Positions 53,345-61,098 of a DNA stretch of 64,000 nucleotides are shown here, one piece after another (position 1 is the first letter of the stretch; each line of letters starts with the position of its first letter). The stretch spans positions 1 to 64,000 of the forward strand of contig JAFRZX010000107.1 of assembly GCA_017442315.1 (NCBI GenBank), given 5' to 3'. The DNA comes from Bacteroidales bacterium (GTDB lineage Bacteria > Bacteroidota > Bacteroidia > Bacteroidales > UBA932). The notes under the pieces were generated by a model. That model had not been told where the DNA came from. It worked only from the letters and a program-made list of their open reading frames with translations, and ran no database searches. Position numbers and translations under genes: made by a program.

Positions 53345-54457
53345 ATGAACAAAGAAAAGATAATAACTGTCACCTCTCCGCTGCTTCCGGATCTTAATGA
53401 ATTCACCAGTCTTCTAAATGACATCTGGAACAGCAAATGGATCACAAATAACGGAAGTTTCCACCAACAGCTTGAAAAGGAACTGGCTGAATATCTAAAG
53501 GTTCCATACATCAGTCTGTTCACCAATGGGACACTGCCACTGATAACAGCACTTCAGGCTTTACGCATCACCGGCGAGGTCATCACAACACCATACAGTT
53601 TTGTAGCCACTACGCATTCGATATGGTGGAATGGAATTAAGCCAGTCTTTGCTGACATCGACCCCAGGACATGCAATCTTGATCCGGCAAAGATAGAAGC
53701 TGCAATCACTCCAAAGACAACAGCAATAATGCCAGTCCATTGCTATGGCAAGCCTTGCGATACAATTGCCATTCAGGAAATTGCTGACAAATACGGCCTG
53801 AAAGTCATATATGATGCCGCACATGCCTTCGGTGTGGATGTCGATGGGAAAAGTATTCTCACAGCTGGAGACATGTCGACCTTGAGTTTTCATGCTACAA
53901 AAGTCTACAATACGGTTGAAGGTGGAGCACTTGTGATGCATGATGAAAAGATGAAAAAGAAAGTGGACTATCTGAAGAATTTCGGATTCAAGAATGAAGT
54001 GGAAGTGGTTGCACCAGGCATCAACAGCAAAATGGATGAAATCAGAGCAGCATATGGTATACTTTCTCTTAAAAAGGTTGATGAAGCTATCGAACGAAGA
54101 AAGAAAGCTGCCGAAACCTACCAAGAGGGTCTGAAAGATATTGCCGGCATCACATATTTCGAAAACATGCCTGGAGTCAGACACAACTATTCATACTTCC
54201 CTATATTCATAGATGCAGACGAATACGGGATGACTCGTGACGAATTGTACTTCAGAATGAAAGAACAGAATGTTCTCGGAAGAAGATATTTCTACCCGTT
54301 GATCAGCACATTCAGCACGTACAGAGGACTGGAAAGTGCAGACCCTAAGAATCTGCCGGTTGCAACTAAGATGGCAGACAGTGTGATATGCCTACCAATG
54401 CATCACGAACTCACCAAGGAAGACATAGAAAGAACCATCAACATCATAAAGAGATGA
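53345..54457 (+). CDS. DegT/DnrJ/EryC1-family sugar aminotransferase
   Basis: This 370-residue PLP enzyme transfers an amino group to a keto-sugar nucleotide. Motifs: FTNGTLPLITALQALRITGE, ITTPYSFVATTHSIWWNGIK, PVHCYGKPCDTIAI, YDAAHAFGVDVDGKSILT and the PLP lysine in LSFHATKVYNTVEGGALVM. A likely acceptor is a keto-deoxy sugar. The TTHSIWWNGIKPVFADID style is that of the sugar-transaminase branch. Its stop overlaps the first ATP-grasp gene by 4 bases. Confidence 0.9.
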   Translation: MNKEKIITVTSPLLPDLNEFTSLLNDIWNSKWITNNGSFHQQLEKELAEYLKVPYISLFTNGTLPLITALQALRITGEVITTPYSFVATTHSIWWNGIKPVFADIDPRTCNLDPAKIEAAITPKTTAIMPVHCYGKPCDTIAIQEIADKYGLKVIYDAAHAFGVDVDGKSILTAGDMSTLSFHATKVYNTVEGGALVMHDEKMKKKVDYLKNFGFKNEVEVVAPGINSKMDEIRAAYGILSLKKVDEAIERRKKAAETYQEGLKDIAGITYFENMPGVRHNYSYFPIFIDADEYGMTRDELYFRMKEQNVLGRRYFYPLISTFSTYRGLESADPKNLPVATKMADSVICLPMHHELTKEDIERTINIIKR

Positions 54458-55662
54458 AGGAAGGACAGAAAAGACTTATGCTGCTCGGAGGACTCAGATA
54501 CCTGATTCCGGTGATTGAAGCGGCACATAAAGCCGGCTATTACGTCATAACATGTGATTATCTGCCGGACAACATTGCGCATAAATACTCTGATGAATAT
54601 TGCAATGTAAGCATAACTGACAAGGAAGCCGTCCTGCAGGCTGCAAAAGAAAAGAAAATCGACGGGATAATGTCCTTCGCAGTCGATCCAGGTGTTACGA
54701 CTGCTGCTTATGTACAGGAAAAGCTTGCACTTCCTGGAAATCCATACGAATCCGTACTCATTCTACAGAACAAGGACAGATTCAGAAAGTTTCTGGCAGA
54801 AAACGGATTCAATACTCCATCAGCATATTCATTCTGCAGCATGGAGGAAGCGATGCAAAGAAGAGAAGAACTGCCCTATCCTGTTATTGTCAAGCCAACA
54901 GACTCAGCTGGCAGCAAAGGTGTGACAAGAGCAGATACACCCAGCATGCTGGAAGAAGCTCTTTGCAATGCATTCAGATATTCGCATTCCGGCAACATCA
55001 TAATTGAACAATTTATCGAAAAACAGGGCTGCTCGTCAGACACTGACTGTTTTTCCGTAGATGGAAAACTCCGATTCGTATCATTCTCTGCACAGCGGTT
55101 CGACATTAATGCAGCCAATCCATATACACCGTCTGCTTATAGCTGGCCTTCTACCATGACACAGGAGCAGGAAGCATACCTGACTTCAGAAATACAAAGA
55201 CTTCTTACATTGCTTGGCATGCGCACATCCATCTACAACATAGAGACACGCATAGGACAAGATGGCAAGGCCTATATTATGGAAGTCTCACCAAGAGGGG
55301 GCGGCAACAGACTATCTGAAATGCTCAGATATGCGACAGGAACAGATCTTATTGAAAATGCCATTCGTTCTGCTGTAGGAGATCCTCTGGTTGACCTGGA
55401 ACAGAGGCCTTACAACGGCCATTGGGCAGAAATCATACTACATGCTGAAAATAACGGCATGTTTGAAGATCTTCACATAGCGGAACATTTAAAGAAATAT
55501 ATTGTTGAAACAGATATTTGGGTGAACAGAGGAGATTATGTTGAATGTTTCAATGGTGCCAACAATGCAATCGGTACACTTGTAATGAAATTCGATTCCG
55601 ACACCATGCTTGAAAACTGTCTCTCTGACATATCCGGATGGATGAAAGTCGTGGTAAAATGA
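54454..55662 (+). CDS. ATP-grasp carboxylate-amine ligase, first of two
   Basis: This 402-residue ligase starts RLMLLGGLRYLIPVIEAAHK with an N-terminal Rossmann-like domain (CDYLPDNIAHKYSDEY). The ATP-grasp domain has LPYPVIVKPTDSAGSKGVTR and ends in YIMEVSPRGGGNRLSEMLRY, with the metal-binding Glu and Asn. The fold joins a carboxylate to an amine or thiol through an acylphosphate. It is a relative of the amino-acid-ligase/PurK-like class found in polysaccharide loci. The start at 54454 overlaps the aminotransferase stop (ATGA); an in-frame ATG at 54388 lies inside the previous gene. Its paralogue follows. Confidence 0.88.
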   Translation: MKEGQKRLMLLGGLRYLIPVIEAAHKAGYYVITCDYLPDNIAHKYSDEYCNVSITDKEAVLQAAKEKKIDGIMSFAVDPGVTTAAYVQEKLALPGNPYESVLILQNKDRFRKFLAENGFNTPSAYSFCSMEEAMQRREELPYPVIVKPTDSAGSKGVTRADTPSMLEEALCNAFRYSHSGNIIIEQFIEKQGCSSDTDCFSVDGKLRFVSFSAQRFDINAANPYTPSAYSWPSTMTQEQEAYLTSEIQRLLTLLGMRTSIYNIETRIGQDGKAYIMEVSPRGGGNRLSEMLRYATGTDLIENAIRSAVGDPLVDLEQRPYNGHWAEIILHAENNGMFEDLHIAEHLKKYIVETDIWVNRGDYVECFNGANNAIGTLVMKFDSDTMLENCLSDISGWMKVVVK

Positions 55663-56774
55663 AGAAAATAGCAATACTAGGCGCAAGCAAGCCACATCTT
55701 CCTCTGTTTCTGAAAGCAAAGGAAATGGGATTGGAGACATATTGCATCGCATGGGCTCAAGGAGCATTCTGTAAAGACTATGCTGACCATTTTCACGACA
55801 TATCAATTACAGACAAGGAAGCTATAGCTGATTTATGTAGCAGAGAACATATTGACGGTATCATCTCCAATGCACTTGAACCAGCTGTTCCTGTAATGGC
55901 ATATGTCCATGAAATCTGTGGACTGAACGGAATATCTGTTGAAACAGCCCGCAGATGCACTGACAAGAAACTCATGAGGATATGCATCAGAGACTCTAAA
56001 GCATGCATGCAACCTGATTTCGAGATCTATGATCCAAATAAGTGCATAAGCATCCGCATGCCTCTCATTGTAAAGCCCACAGACAGTTCATGCAGTAACG
56101 GGGTTACCAAAGTCACAACTCCAGATGAGTTGGGAAATGCATTGGGGCGTGCTATGGAAGCTTCCAGCAATGGAGAAATACTTATAGAAGAATGTATCGA
56201 AGGTGCTGAAGTTTCCGTAGAATCCATATCATTCAAAGGTGAGCATCACATACTCACAATCACTGACAAGGAAACCACAGGATCTCCATACTTTGTTGAA
56301 ACGGCACATCATCAGCCATCACATTTTCCTGTTGAGTTGCAGGCTGAAATAAAGGACAATGTAAAGAGAATCCTGAACGCAATAGGCATAGACAATGGAG
56401 CCTCACATGCGGAATTCAAGATTACGCCTGAAGGGAAGGTCTATTTCATAGAAATCGGCGCAAGAGGTGGAGGAGACTTCATTTCCTACGAACTTGTCAG
56501 GCTCAGTACCGGATACGATTATGTCAAAGGAATGATCGAATGTGCACTCGGAACATTCAAAAAGCCGGTTTTCGGTCCTCAGAAACACTCTGGCGTATAT
56601 TTTCTGAGTGAAGAAACAAGTTATATAAGGGATTTCATTCTGAATAATCAGAATCAGCCTTGGGTATATGATTTCCACATGGACAACGGCCCATTGAGAA
56701 GTCTGAGAAAATCACAGGACCGAAGCGGATGGATAATATACAATTCTGACCATAAAATAGAGATAAACCGATGA
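55659..56774 (+). CDS. ATP-grasp carboxylate-amine ligase, second of two
   Basis: This 371-residue relative of the preceding protein starts KKIAILGASKPHLPLFLKAK. Its ATP-grasp core reads MPLIVKPTDSSCSNGVTKVT, then ILIEECIEGAEVSVESISFK and VYFIEIGARGGGDFISYELV. In the metal loop, Asp replaces the Asn of the first protein (RGGGN versus RGGGD), so substrate or metal handling may differ. Overlaps by 4 bases with both neighbours (ATGA at 55659 and 56771) argue for one transcript and joint action. Confidence 0.88.
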   Translation: MKKIAILGASKPHLPLFLKAKEMGLETYCIAWAQGAFCKDYADHFHDISITDKEAIADLCSREHIDGIISNALEPAVPVMAYVHEICGLNGISVETARRCTDKKLMRICIRDSKACMQPDFEIYDPNKCISIRMPLIVKPTDSSCSNGVTKVTTPDELGNALGRAMEASSNGEILIEECIEGAEVSVESISFKGEHHILTITDKETTGSPYFVETAHHQPSHFPVELQAEIKDNVKRILNAIGIDNGASHAEFKITPEGKVYFIEIGARGGGDFISYELVRLSTGYDYVKGMIECALGTFKKPVFGPQKHSGVYFLSEETSYIRDFILNNQNQPWVYDFHMDNGPLRSLRKSQDRSGWIIYNSDHKIEINR

Positions 56775-57781
56775 ACACTCCGAAGAAAACAGTTGTGATT
56801 GGAGCGACTGGAACACTTGGTGCTCCCATCAGCATTCATCTTAAAAATGCAGGATACGATGTAGTGGCCGCAGGACATAGAAAAAGCGACAACGGTTTCT
56901 TTGCCGACCACGGAATAACCTACATTTCAATGGACATTTCCAAAAAGGAAGATTTCAACAAGCTCCCGCAGGAAGATGTCTATGCCGTACTTAACTTTGC
57001 CGGAGCACTCCCAGCTTCAATGGAAGGATACAATGCCGACCTATATATATCCAGCATAATACAAGGTACCCTCAATGTTCTGGAATACACCCATAAGGTA
57101 AAGGCTGACAGGATTATCTTCCCTCAGTCACTGTTTGACATTAGCTACAAGTTCGGTAGCAAGGAACCAATTTCTGCAGATTCCAGACGCATAGCTCCCA
57201 TTGAGGGCGATCACGCAGTCTATGTTATAGCAAAAAACGCTGCCGTAGACCTCATCGAACACTATCATGCAGTATATGGTCTGAAACGCTTTATACTCAG
57301 GTTATCTAGAGTATATCTTTATCATCCTAACCCATACACGTTCACGGATGGGAAGAAAGTGATGATATCAGACAGATATCTCATATACAGAGCAATCAAG
57401 GGAGAAGACATCGAGTTATGGGGTGATCCAGACAGACTTCTTGAGACATGTTCTGTGAGAGATTTCCTTCAGATTGTGGAAAAATCCCTGACTGCAGACC
57501 ACGACGGAGGCATATACAATATAGGAAGCGGAGGAAGCACCCTGAGGGAAAGGATTGAAGGCATCATAAAGGTATTCTCTCCGAAAGACAAGCCTTCCAG
57601 AATCATTGCTTGTCCAGAAAAGAGGGACGCCATGCAGTTTGTTCTGGATATAAGTAAGACATGCCAGGAACTGGGTTATGAACCTCAGGACACATGGGAG
57701 TCATATCTGCAAATGTTCAAGGATGACATGGAGAAACAGCCTTTCGCCAAATTGTGGGGAAAAGAAGAAGACTATCTGTAA
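56771..57781 (+). CDS. NAD-dependent epimerase/dehydratase
   Basis: This 336-residue extended short-chain dehydrogenase has the NAD motif VVIGATGTLGAPISIHLKNA and the Tyr-x-x-x-Lys active site in DHAVYVIAKNAAVDLIEHY. The lower half carries YNIGSGGSTLRERIEGIIKV. It acts on a nucleotide sugar, epimerising or dehydrating it, probably upstream of the aminotransferase. Its start overlaps the second ATP-grasp gene and the next gene begins 13 bases on. Confidence 0.88.
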   Translation: MNTPKKTVVIGATGTLGAPISIHLKNAGYDVVAAGHRKSDNGFFADHGITYISMDISKKEDFNKLPQEDVYAVLNFAGALPASMEGYNADLYISSIIQGTLNVLEYTHKVKADRIIFPQSLFDISYKFGSKEPISADSRRIAPIEGDHAVYVIAKNAAVDLIEHYHAVYGLKRFILRLSRVYLYHPNPYTFTDGKKVMISDRYLIYRAIKGEDIELWGDPDRLLETCSVRDFLQIVEKSLTADHDGGIYNIGSGGSTLRERIEGIIKVFSPKDKPSRIIACPEKRDAMQFVLDISKTCQELGYEPQDTWESYLQMFKDDMEKQPFAKLWGKEEDYL

Positions 57782-57794
57782 ACCGTTCCCATAT

Positions 57795-58832
57795 ATGAAT
57801 GCCATAAGAAATTACTTCAGACGCAAACGCTATATGCGCAGAAACAGGACTACTCCTATGTGGGGAGGAGGGTTCCTGTCGGACAATATGGAAAAAGCCT
57901 TGGATACATTCCTCAATAAGGAAGAAAGGAAATCATCACGAAGGCTCAGGATGCTCCGTAATGACATGATAGATTCATACATTGACTACGGAGTGATACC
58001 TATGGAATATTTTCTCATGGGATTTGAAGGACTTGACCACGATGCCAGAAGCCGGTTTTTATGTAACCAGCATAAAGACCGCCTGATGATAGGAAAGATC
58101 GGCATGGACACATACAATAAGGAACTTAGAGACAAGTATGCGTTCTATACCAGATATTCCGACCTGTTCAAAAGAGATGTCTGCAAGATAGAATCACAAG
58201 AAGACAAGGGGGCATTCGTAAGTCTCTGCTCAAAGCATAGCAAGATAATAGCAAAGCCGTTGAACGGAATGTGCGGAACAGGATGCAGAATTATCGGTAC
58301 AGAAGATGCAGAAGACATATTTGACGGTCTTCTCGCTGAAGGCAATTGGATAATTGAAGAACTGATATGCCAGAATGAAGATATGGCACAATGGAATACA
58401 TCAAGTGTGAATACTGTCAGGATTCCGTCTTTCTACAACTCCAAAGGCTTCCACATATTCAAGCCATTCTTCAGGACAGGCAGAAAAGGAGCTGTTGTAG
58501 ATAACGCAGCCCAGGGCGGACTTTTCGCAATGATCGATGAGAAAAGCGGTGTGCTCAGAACAGACGGCATGACAGAATACGGCAAAACCTTTGAAAAGCA
58601 TCCTGATAGCGGACTGAAATACAAGGGATGGCAGATACCCGCATGGAATGATCTGCTGAAGATGGCACAGGAAGCGCACGAGAGACTTAAGCACCACCCA
58701 TATATAGGTTGGGATTTTGCATATAGTGACAAAGGATGGGTCCTGATTGAAGGCGACTGGGGTCAGTTTCTTAATGAATTCTGTGACAAGGAGGGTATCA
58801 AGAAGGAATTTGAAATGTTGATAGAAGCATGA
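57795..58832 (+). CDS. Sugar-transfer-associated ATP-grasp protein
   Basis: This 345-residue protein belongs to the ATP-grasp group associated with sugar transfer (Pfam 'ATPgrasp_ST'). Landmarks: KHSKIIAKPLNGMCGTGCRI, NWIIEELICQNEDMAQWNTS, SVNTVRIPSFYNSKGFHIFK, AAQGGLFAMIDEKSGVLRTD and IGWDFAYSDKGWVLIEGDWG. It would form an amide or similar bond on a sugar. It is a third ATP-grasp gene in this operon. I start at MNAIRNYFRRKRY (57795); a longer frame reaches back into the epimerase gene. The stop overlaps the next GT gene by 4 bases. Confidence 0.86.
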   Translation: MNAIRNYFRRKRYMRRNRTTPMWGGGFLSDNMEKALDTFLNKEERKSSRRLRMLRNDMIDSYIDYGVIPMEYFLMGFEGLDHDARSRFLCNQHKDRLMIGKIGMDTYNKELRDKYAFYTRYSDLFKRDVCKIESQEDKGAFVSLCSKHSKIIAKPLNGMCGTGCRIIGTEDAEDIFDGLLAEGNWIIEELICQNEDMAQWNTSSVNTVRIPSFYNSKGFHIFKPFFRTGRKGAVVDNAAQGGLFAMIDEKSGVLRTDGMTEYGKTFEKHPDSGLKYKGWQIPAWNDLLKMAQEAHERLKHHPYIGWDFAYSDKGWVLIEGDWGQFLNEFCDKEGIKKEFEMLIEA

Positions 58833-59773
58833 CAACGGATAAACCTCTTGTGAGCATAATCACACTCGCATACAATCATAGCAAGTATATCAGGCAATGT
58901 CTTGATGGATTCATCATGCAGAAAACAGACTTCCCCTTTGAAGTGATTATTCATGACGATGCTTCAACCGATGGAACAGCTGATATCATTAGAGAGTATG
59001 AGAAGAAATATCCCGGAATAATAAAGCCGGTCTATCAGACAGAAAACCAATACAGCAGGAAGATCGCCATCGGAAGGACATACCTTTACCCTAAGGCTGA
59101 AGGCGAATACATAGCTGAATGCGAAGGTGACGACTACTGGAATGATCCTTACAAACTTCAAAAGCAGGTAGACTATATGAGAAGCCACCAGGAATGCAGC
59201 ATGTGTTTCACCAGTCAGGGCACATTCTTTCAGGACAGCAGGACATATGTACCTGGGACAGAAGAAGGTTTCAGAATTTTTACATTTCGGGATTTTCTCA
59301 AACGTAATTACGTAGGTACTCTTACAAGCCTTTCAAAGGCTTCACTTGTAAAGGAATTCCAGTTTGAAATTGCTCCCAGACTACCATATTTTCCTATGGG
59401 AGACTACCCGATGTGGTTCTATCTGGTAAGAAAAGGGCCTGTGGTGCGTCTTGAGGGTGAAACTGGCGTATACAGGATATTGAGCAGCTCGGCATCGCAT
59501 CATAGAGACTCATTTGAGCAGCTCAAATTTGCAATGGCATCCTTCGACATAAGGATATACTTCAACAAACTACTTGGAGTGAACCGACCTTTCATGACAT
59601 ATATGAAGTGGAAAGACACCCGTAAATTCTGCTGGCACTGGACAAAAGAGACCAAAGAAAGCTTCCTGAAACTGTATTTCAGATGTATAAAGTACATGTT
59701 GAAGAATCCACCGCCTATTCCGGACAAGGAAACGACAGCAATTGCCGAAAGACTTATAAAGTCGCACAAATGA
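58829..59773 (+). CDS. GT2-family glycosyltransferase
   Basis: This 314-residue cytoplasmic, membrane-associated glycosyltransferase starts LVSIITLAYNHSKYIRQCLD, with HDDASTDGTADIIREYEKKY, EYIAECEGDDYWNDPYKLQK (DxD-type metal site) and a basic C-terminal end. It transfers a sugar from a nucleotide donor to a lipid-linked acceptor. Start overlaps the ATP-grasp gene (ATGA); the following GT2 gene starts 12 bases later. Confidence 0.9.
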   Translation: MTTDKPLVSIITLAYNHSKYIRQCLDGFIMQKTDFPFEVIIHDDASTDGTADIIREYEKKYPGIIKPVYQTENQYSRKIAIGRTYLYPKAEGEYIAECEGDDYWNDPYKLQKQVDYMRSHQECSMCFTSQGTFFQDSRTYVPGTEEGFRIFTFRDFLKRNYVGTLTSLSKASLVKEFQFEIAPRLPYFPMGDYPMWFYLVRKGPVVRLEGETGVYRILSSSASHHRDSFEQLKFAMASFDIRIYFNKLLGVNRPFMTYMKWKDTRKFCWHWTKETKESFLKLYFRCIKYMLKNPPPIPDKETTAIAERLIKSHK

Positions 59774-59784
59774 ACGTATAAGAT

Positions 59785-61098
59785 ATGACTAAGAAACCTA
59801 AAGTCAGTGTAATAGTTCCTAATTTCAATCATAGGAAATATCTCGGTGAAAGGATTGATTCAATTCTTTCGCAGACATATGATGACTATGAACTCATCCT
59901 GCTTGACGACTGCTCTACTGATGGCAGCCAAGAGTTTCTCATGTCATATAAGGATAATCGGCATGTAAGCCATATTGTTCTGAATGAGACAAATACCGGC
60001 AGTCCCTTTCCTCAATGGGAAAAAGGAATCAGACTTGCACAAGGCGAATATATCTGGATTGCAGAAAGCGACGACACCGCATCTGAAGAGTTTCTGAGTA
60101 TGACAACAGCTCAGCTCGACCAACACCCGGATGCACGCCTTTGTCTTACAGGCTCACATTTCATAGACGAGAACAGCAACTCTGTCGATGCTCTTTACAA
60201 AGATGACTTCGACAAATGGGAAGAGGACCGGAAAGGATATGTTTTCGATTCATTTCACTACCTCAAGCACAAGATGATAAAAGGGAACTCAGTCTATAAT
60301 GCCAGTATGGTGCTATTCAGAAAGAACGGATGCCTGGAAGACATTCCTAATGAATTCTTCAAGATGAGGTACTGCGGAGACTGGCTGTTCTGGATAGAGC
60401 AGATACGTAAAGGAAAAGTAGTAGAACTTCATTGCAAACTCAATAATTTCAGGAAACATTCTGCAAGTACGACATCTAAAGGTGCATCCAACGGCAATGC
60501 CATAGAAGAGATTGCTAAAATAAAAAGAATGCTTTACAAACAATTTCCTGAAGCATTCCTGATGATACTCAAGGATAAGTCTGATCTATATTATGCGACA
60601 AGACATCTGGCAGGAGTACCGGATAGCAGAAAAAAAGAACTGCTGGAAAGTCTGGACAAGGAATATGGAATCCGATTCTTCCATTATAAAACCGGGAGGA
60701 TAATCAATTCTATATCAAAGCGCAGACATCTGATAGTCTTTGCAATATATCTTATATTCATTTCAGTCCTATGTTTTCTGAAGCCATCCTCGCTGCCACA
60801 CATGCCATCCTCATGGATGAATCTTCCGATAGACAAGATAGGCCATTTCCTGATGTTCCTACCTTTCCCTGTCCTTGCCATCGAAGCATGGCATCCTGAA
60901 GGAAGCACAAAAAAACGTCTGGGAATTCTCTGCATGATAGCTGCTGCAGGAATTGTCATAGCATATGGAACAGAACTTATACAGAATCTATTGGGATACA
61001 GGTCATATGAGACAGCTGACCTGATGGCAGATTTGGGAGGTATTGTTGCCGGAGCAATAATGACGGCAATTCAAATATTGATTAGAAAAGACAGATAA
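59785..61098 (+). CDS. GT2 glycosyltransferase fused to a VanZ-like membrane domain
   Basis: This 437-residue protein has a GT2 domain in residues 1-300: VSVIVPNFNHRKYLGERIDS, LLDDCSTDGSQEFLMSYKDN and EYIWIAESDDTASEEFLSMT (DD metal site). From residue 313 come four hydrophobic helices: RHLIVFAIYLIFISVLCFLK, LPIDKIGHFLMFLPFPVLAI, GILCMIAAAGIVIAYGTELI, IQNLLGYRSYETADLMADLG. The last phrases (D-IGHF, GTELIQ, R-YETADLMADLGG) match VanZ-family proteins, best known for raising teicoplanin resistance by an unknown mechanism. The joining of the two is unusual. The stop shares a base with the next ATG (TAATG). Confidence 0.88.
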   Translation: MTKKPKVSVIVPNFNHRKYLGERIDSILSQTYDDYELILLDDCSTDGSQEFLMSYKDNRHVSHIVLNETNTGSPFPQWEKGIRLAQGEYIWIAESDDTASEEFLSMTTAQLDQHPDARLCLTGSHFIDENSNSVDALYKDDFDKWEEDRKGYVFDSFHYLKHKMIKGNSVYNASMVLFRKNGCLEDIPNEFFKMRYCGDWLFWIEQIRKGKVVELHCKLNNFRKHSASTTSKGASNGNAIEEIAKIKRMLYKQFPEAFLMILKDKSDLYYATRHLAGVPDSRKKELLESLDKEYGIRFFHYKTGRIINSISKRRHLIVFAIYLIFISVLCFLKPSSLPHMPSSWMNLPIDKIGHFLMFLPFPVLAIEAWHPEGSTKKRLGILCMIAAAGIVIAYGTELIQNLLGYRSYETADLMADLGGIVAGAIMTAIQILIRKDR

